Source: JAKFWF01 sp041745515 (GTDB taxonomy: Bacteria; Pseudomonadota; Alphaproteobacteria; Rhizobiales; Hyphomicrobiaceae). From it: a stretch of 5,593 nucleotides of DNA. Location of the stretch: the NCBI GenBank assembly GCA_041745515.1, contig JBGTIU010000128.1:1-5593 (forward strand), given 5' to 3'. This document shows, piece by piece, positions 5,377 through 5,593 of this stretch. Each line of letters opens with the position of its first letter. Positions within the stretch are counted from its first letter, which is position 1. The notes beneath the pieces are model-generated. The model was not told the origin of the DNA. It saw only the letters and a program-made list of their open reading frames with translations, and ran no database searches. The position numbers were made by a program, and so were the translations under genes.

Positions 5377-5593
5377 ATGACCCACAAGGCAACTATGACA
5401 CCAGCCGACCCGGACTTCGCCGACCGCGTTCGCCACAGCTTCGCTCGCCAGGGCCTGATGACCAGTATCGGCGCTCGGTTGAGCACTGTTGCACCCGGCC
5501 ATGTCGTCATCGAGCTGCCGTTCACGGCGGCGCTGTCGGAGCAGCGCGGCAACTTCCACGGCGGCGCCGTCGGCGCGATCGGCGACGCCGCCG
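5377..5593 (+). CDS. PaaI family hotdog thioesterase, 3' partial
   Basis: The frame runs open from ATG at 5377 to the window end, 72 codons of a family usually about 140-150 residues long. Seen: FARQGLMTSIGARL (22-35), PGHVVIELPF (40-49), then SEQRGNFHGGAVGAIGDAA (54-72), the hotdog signature with HGG at 61-63 and Asp70. This Asp aligns with the catalytic Asp of E. coli PaaI; the PaaI catalytic Asn position appears to be Glu55 here, where related thioesterases often have Gln. Members hydrolyse acyl- or aryl-CoA thioesters in the cytoplasm. ATG 5377 is the first possible start (in-frame TGA at 5338-5340, no alternative between), but Met7 (5395), preceded by AAGG, could also be used. It is divergent from the hydrolase-SDR operon with 132 bases between, consistent with shared regulation. 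Family call good; substrate unknown because the gene is cut. Confidence 0.87.
   Translation, partial: MTHKATMTPADPDFADRVRHSFARQGLMTSIGARLSTVAPGHVVIELPFTAALSEQRGNFHGGAVGAIGDAA

Noticed and set aside
5241..5559. Two minus-strand open frames of about 100 codons at the right end
   Set aside because: They cover the plus-strand thioesterase, whose HGG hotdog signature is clear, and neither has a recognisable motif.

Overview
The window looks like chromosomal DNA of a GC-rich alphaproteobacterium, most likely of the Hyphomicrobiales (a Bradyrhizobium, Rhodopseudomonas or Reyranella-like lineage). This rests on high GC judged by eye, GC-biased third codon positions in every gene, and the combination of short SPOR-less RlpA-like proteins with DUF1800/DUF1501 and a small hydrolase/SDR/thioesterase cluster. 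The genus is inference. I see no transposase, integrase, CRISPR array, tRNA or rRNA.

Layout, left to right. (1) Positions 1-2309, plus strand: the 3' part of a DUF1800 gene, then a complete DUF1501 gene with a twin-arginine signal, 5 bases apart. This is a known two-gene pair of unresolved function. (2) Positions 2311-3433, minus strand: two RlpA-like double-psi beta-barrel proteins in tandem, both with signal peptides and without a SPOR domain, separated by a strong hairpin terminator. The first ends one base from the DUF1501 stop codon (convergent). The second lacks the Glu that the first has at the expected active-site position. (3) Positions 3434-3606: a 173-base intergenic region holding three inverted repeats, including a 15-bp perfect stem that probably terminates the operon to its right. 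(4) Positions 3607-5244, minus strand: an alpha/beta hydrolase followed 3 bases later by an atypical SDR whose catalytic Tyr and Lys are replaced. (5) Positions 5245-5376: a divergent intergenic region with an operator-like dyad. (6) Positions 5377-5593, plus strand: the first half of a PaaI-type hotdog thioesterase, cut by the window end.

How the genes may work together: the left half is extracytoplasmic (Tat-exported DUF1501 and two secreted cell-wall-type proteins). The right half is cytoplasmic small-molecule or acyl-CoA metabolism: hydrolase, SDR-fold protein and probable acyl-CoA thioesterase around one divergent promoter region. No frankly new system is evident. The points most worth a second look are the function of the DUF1800/DUF1501 pair, the active-site divergence of the second RlpA, the catalytically unusual SDR, and the hairpin-rich leader with an upstream motif shared by the two rlpA-like genes.
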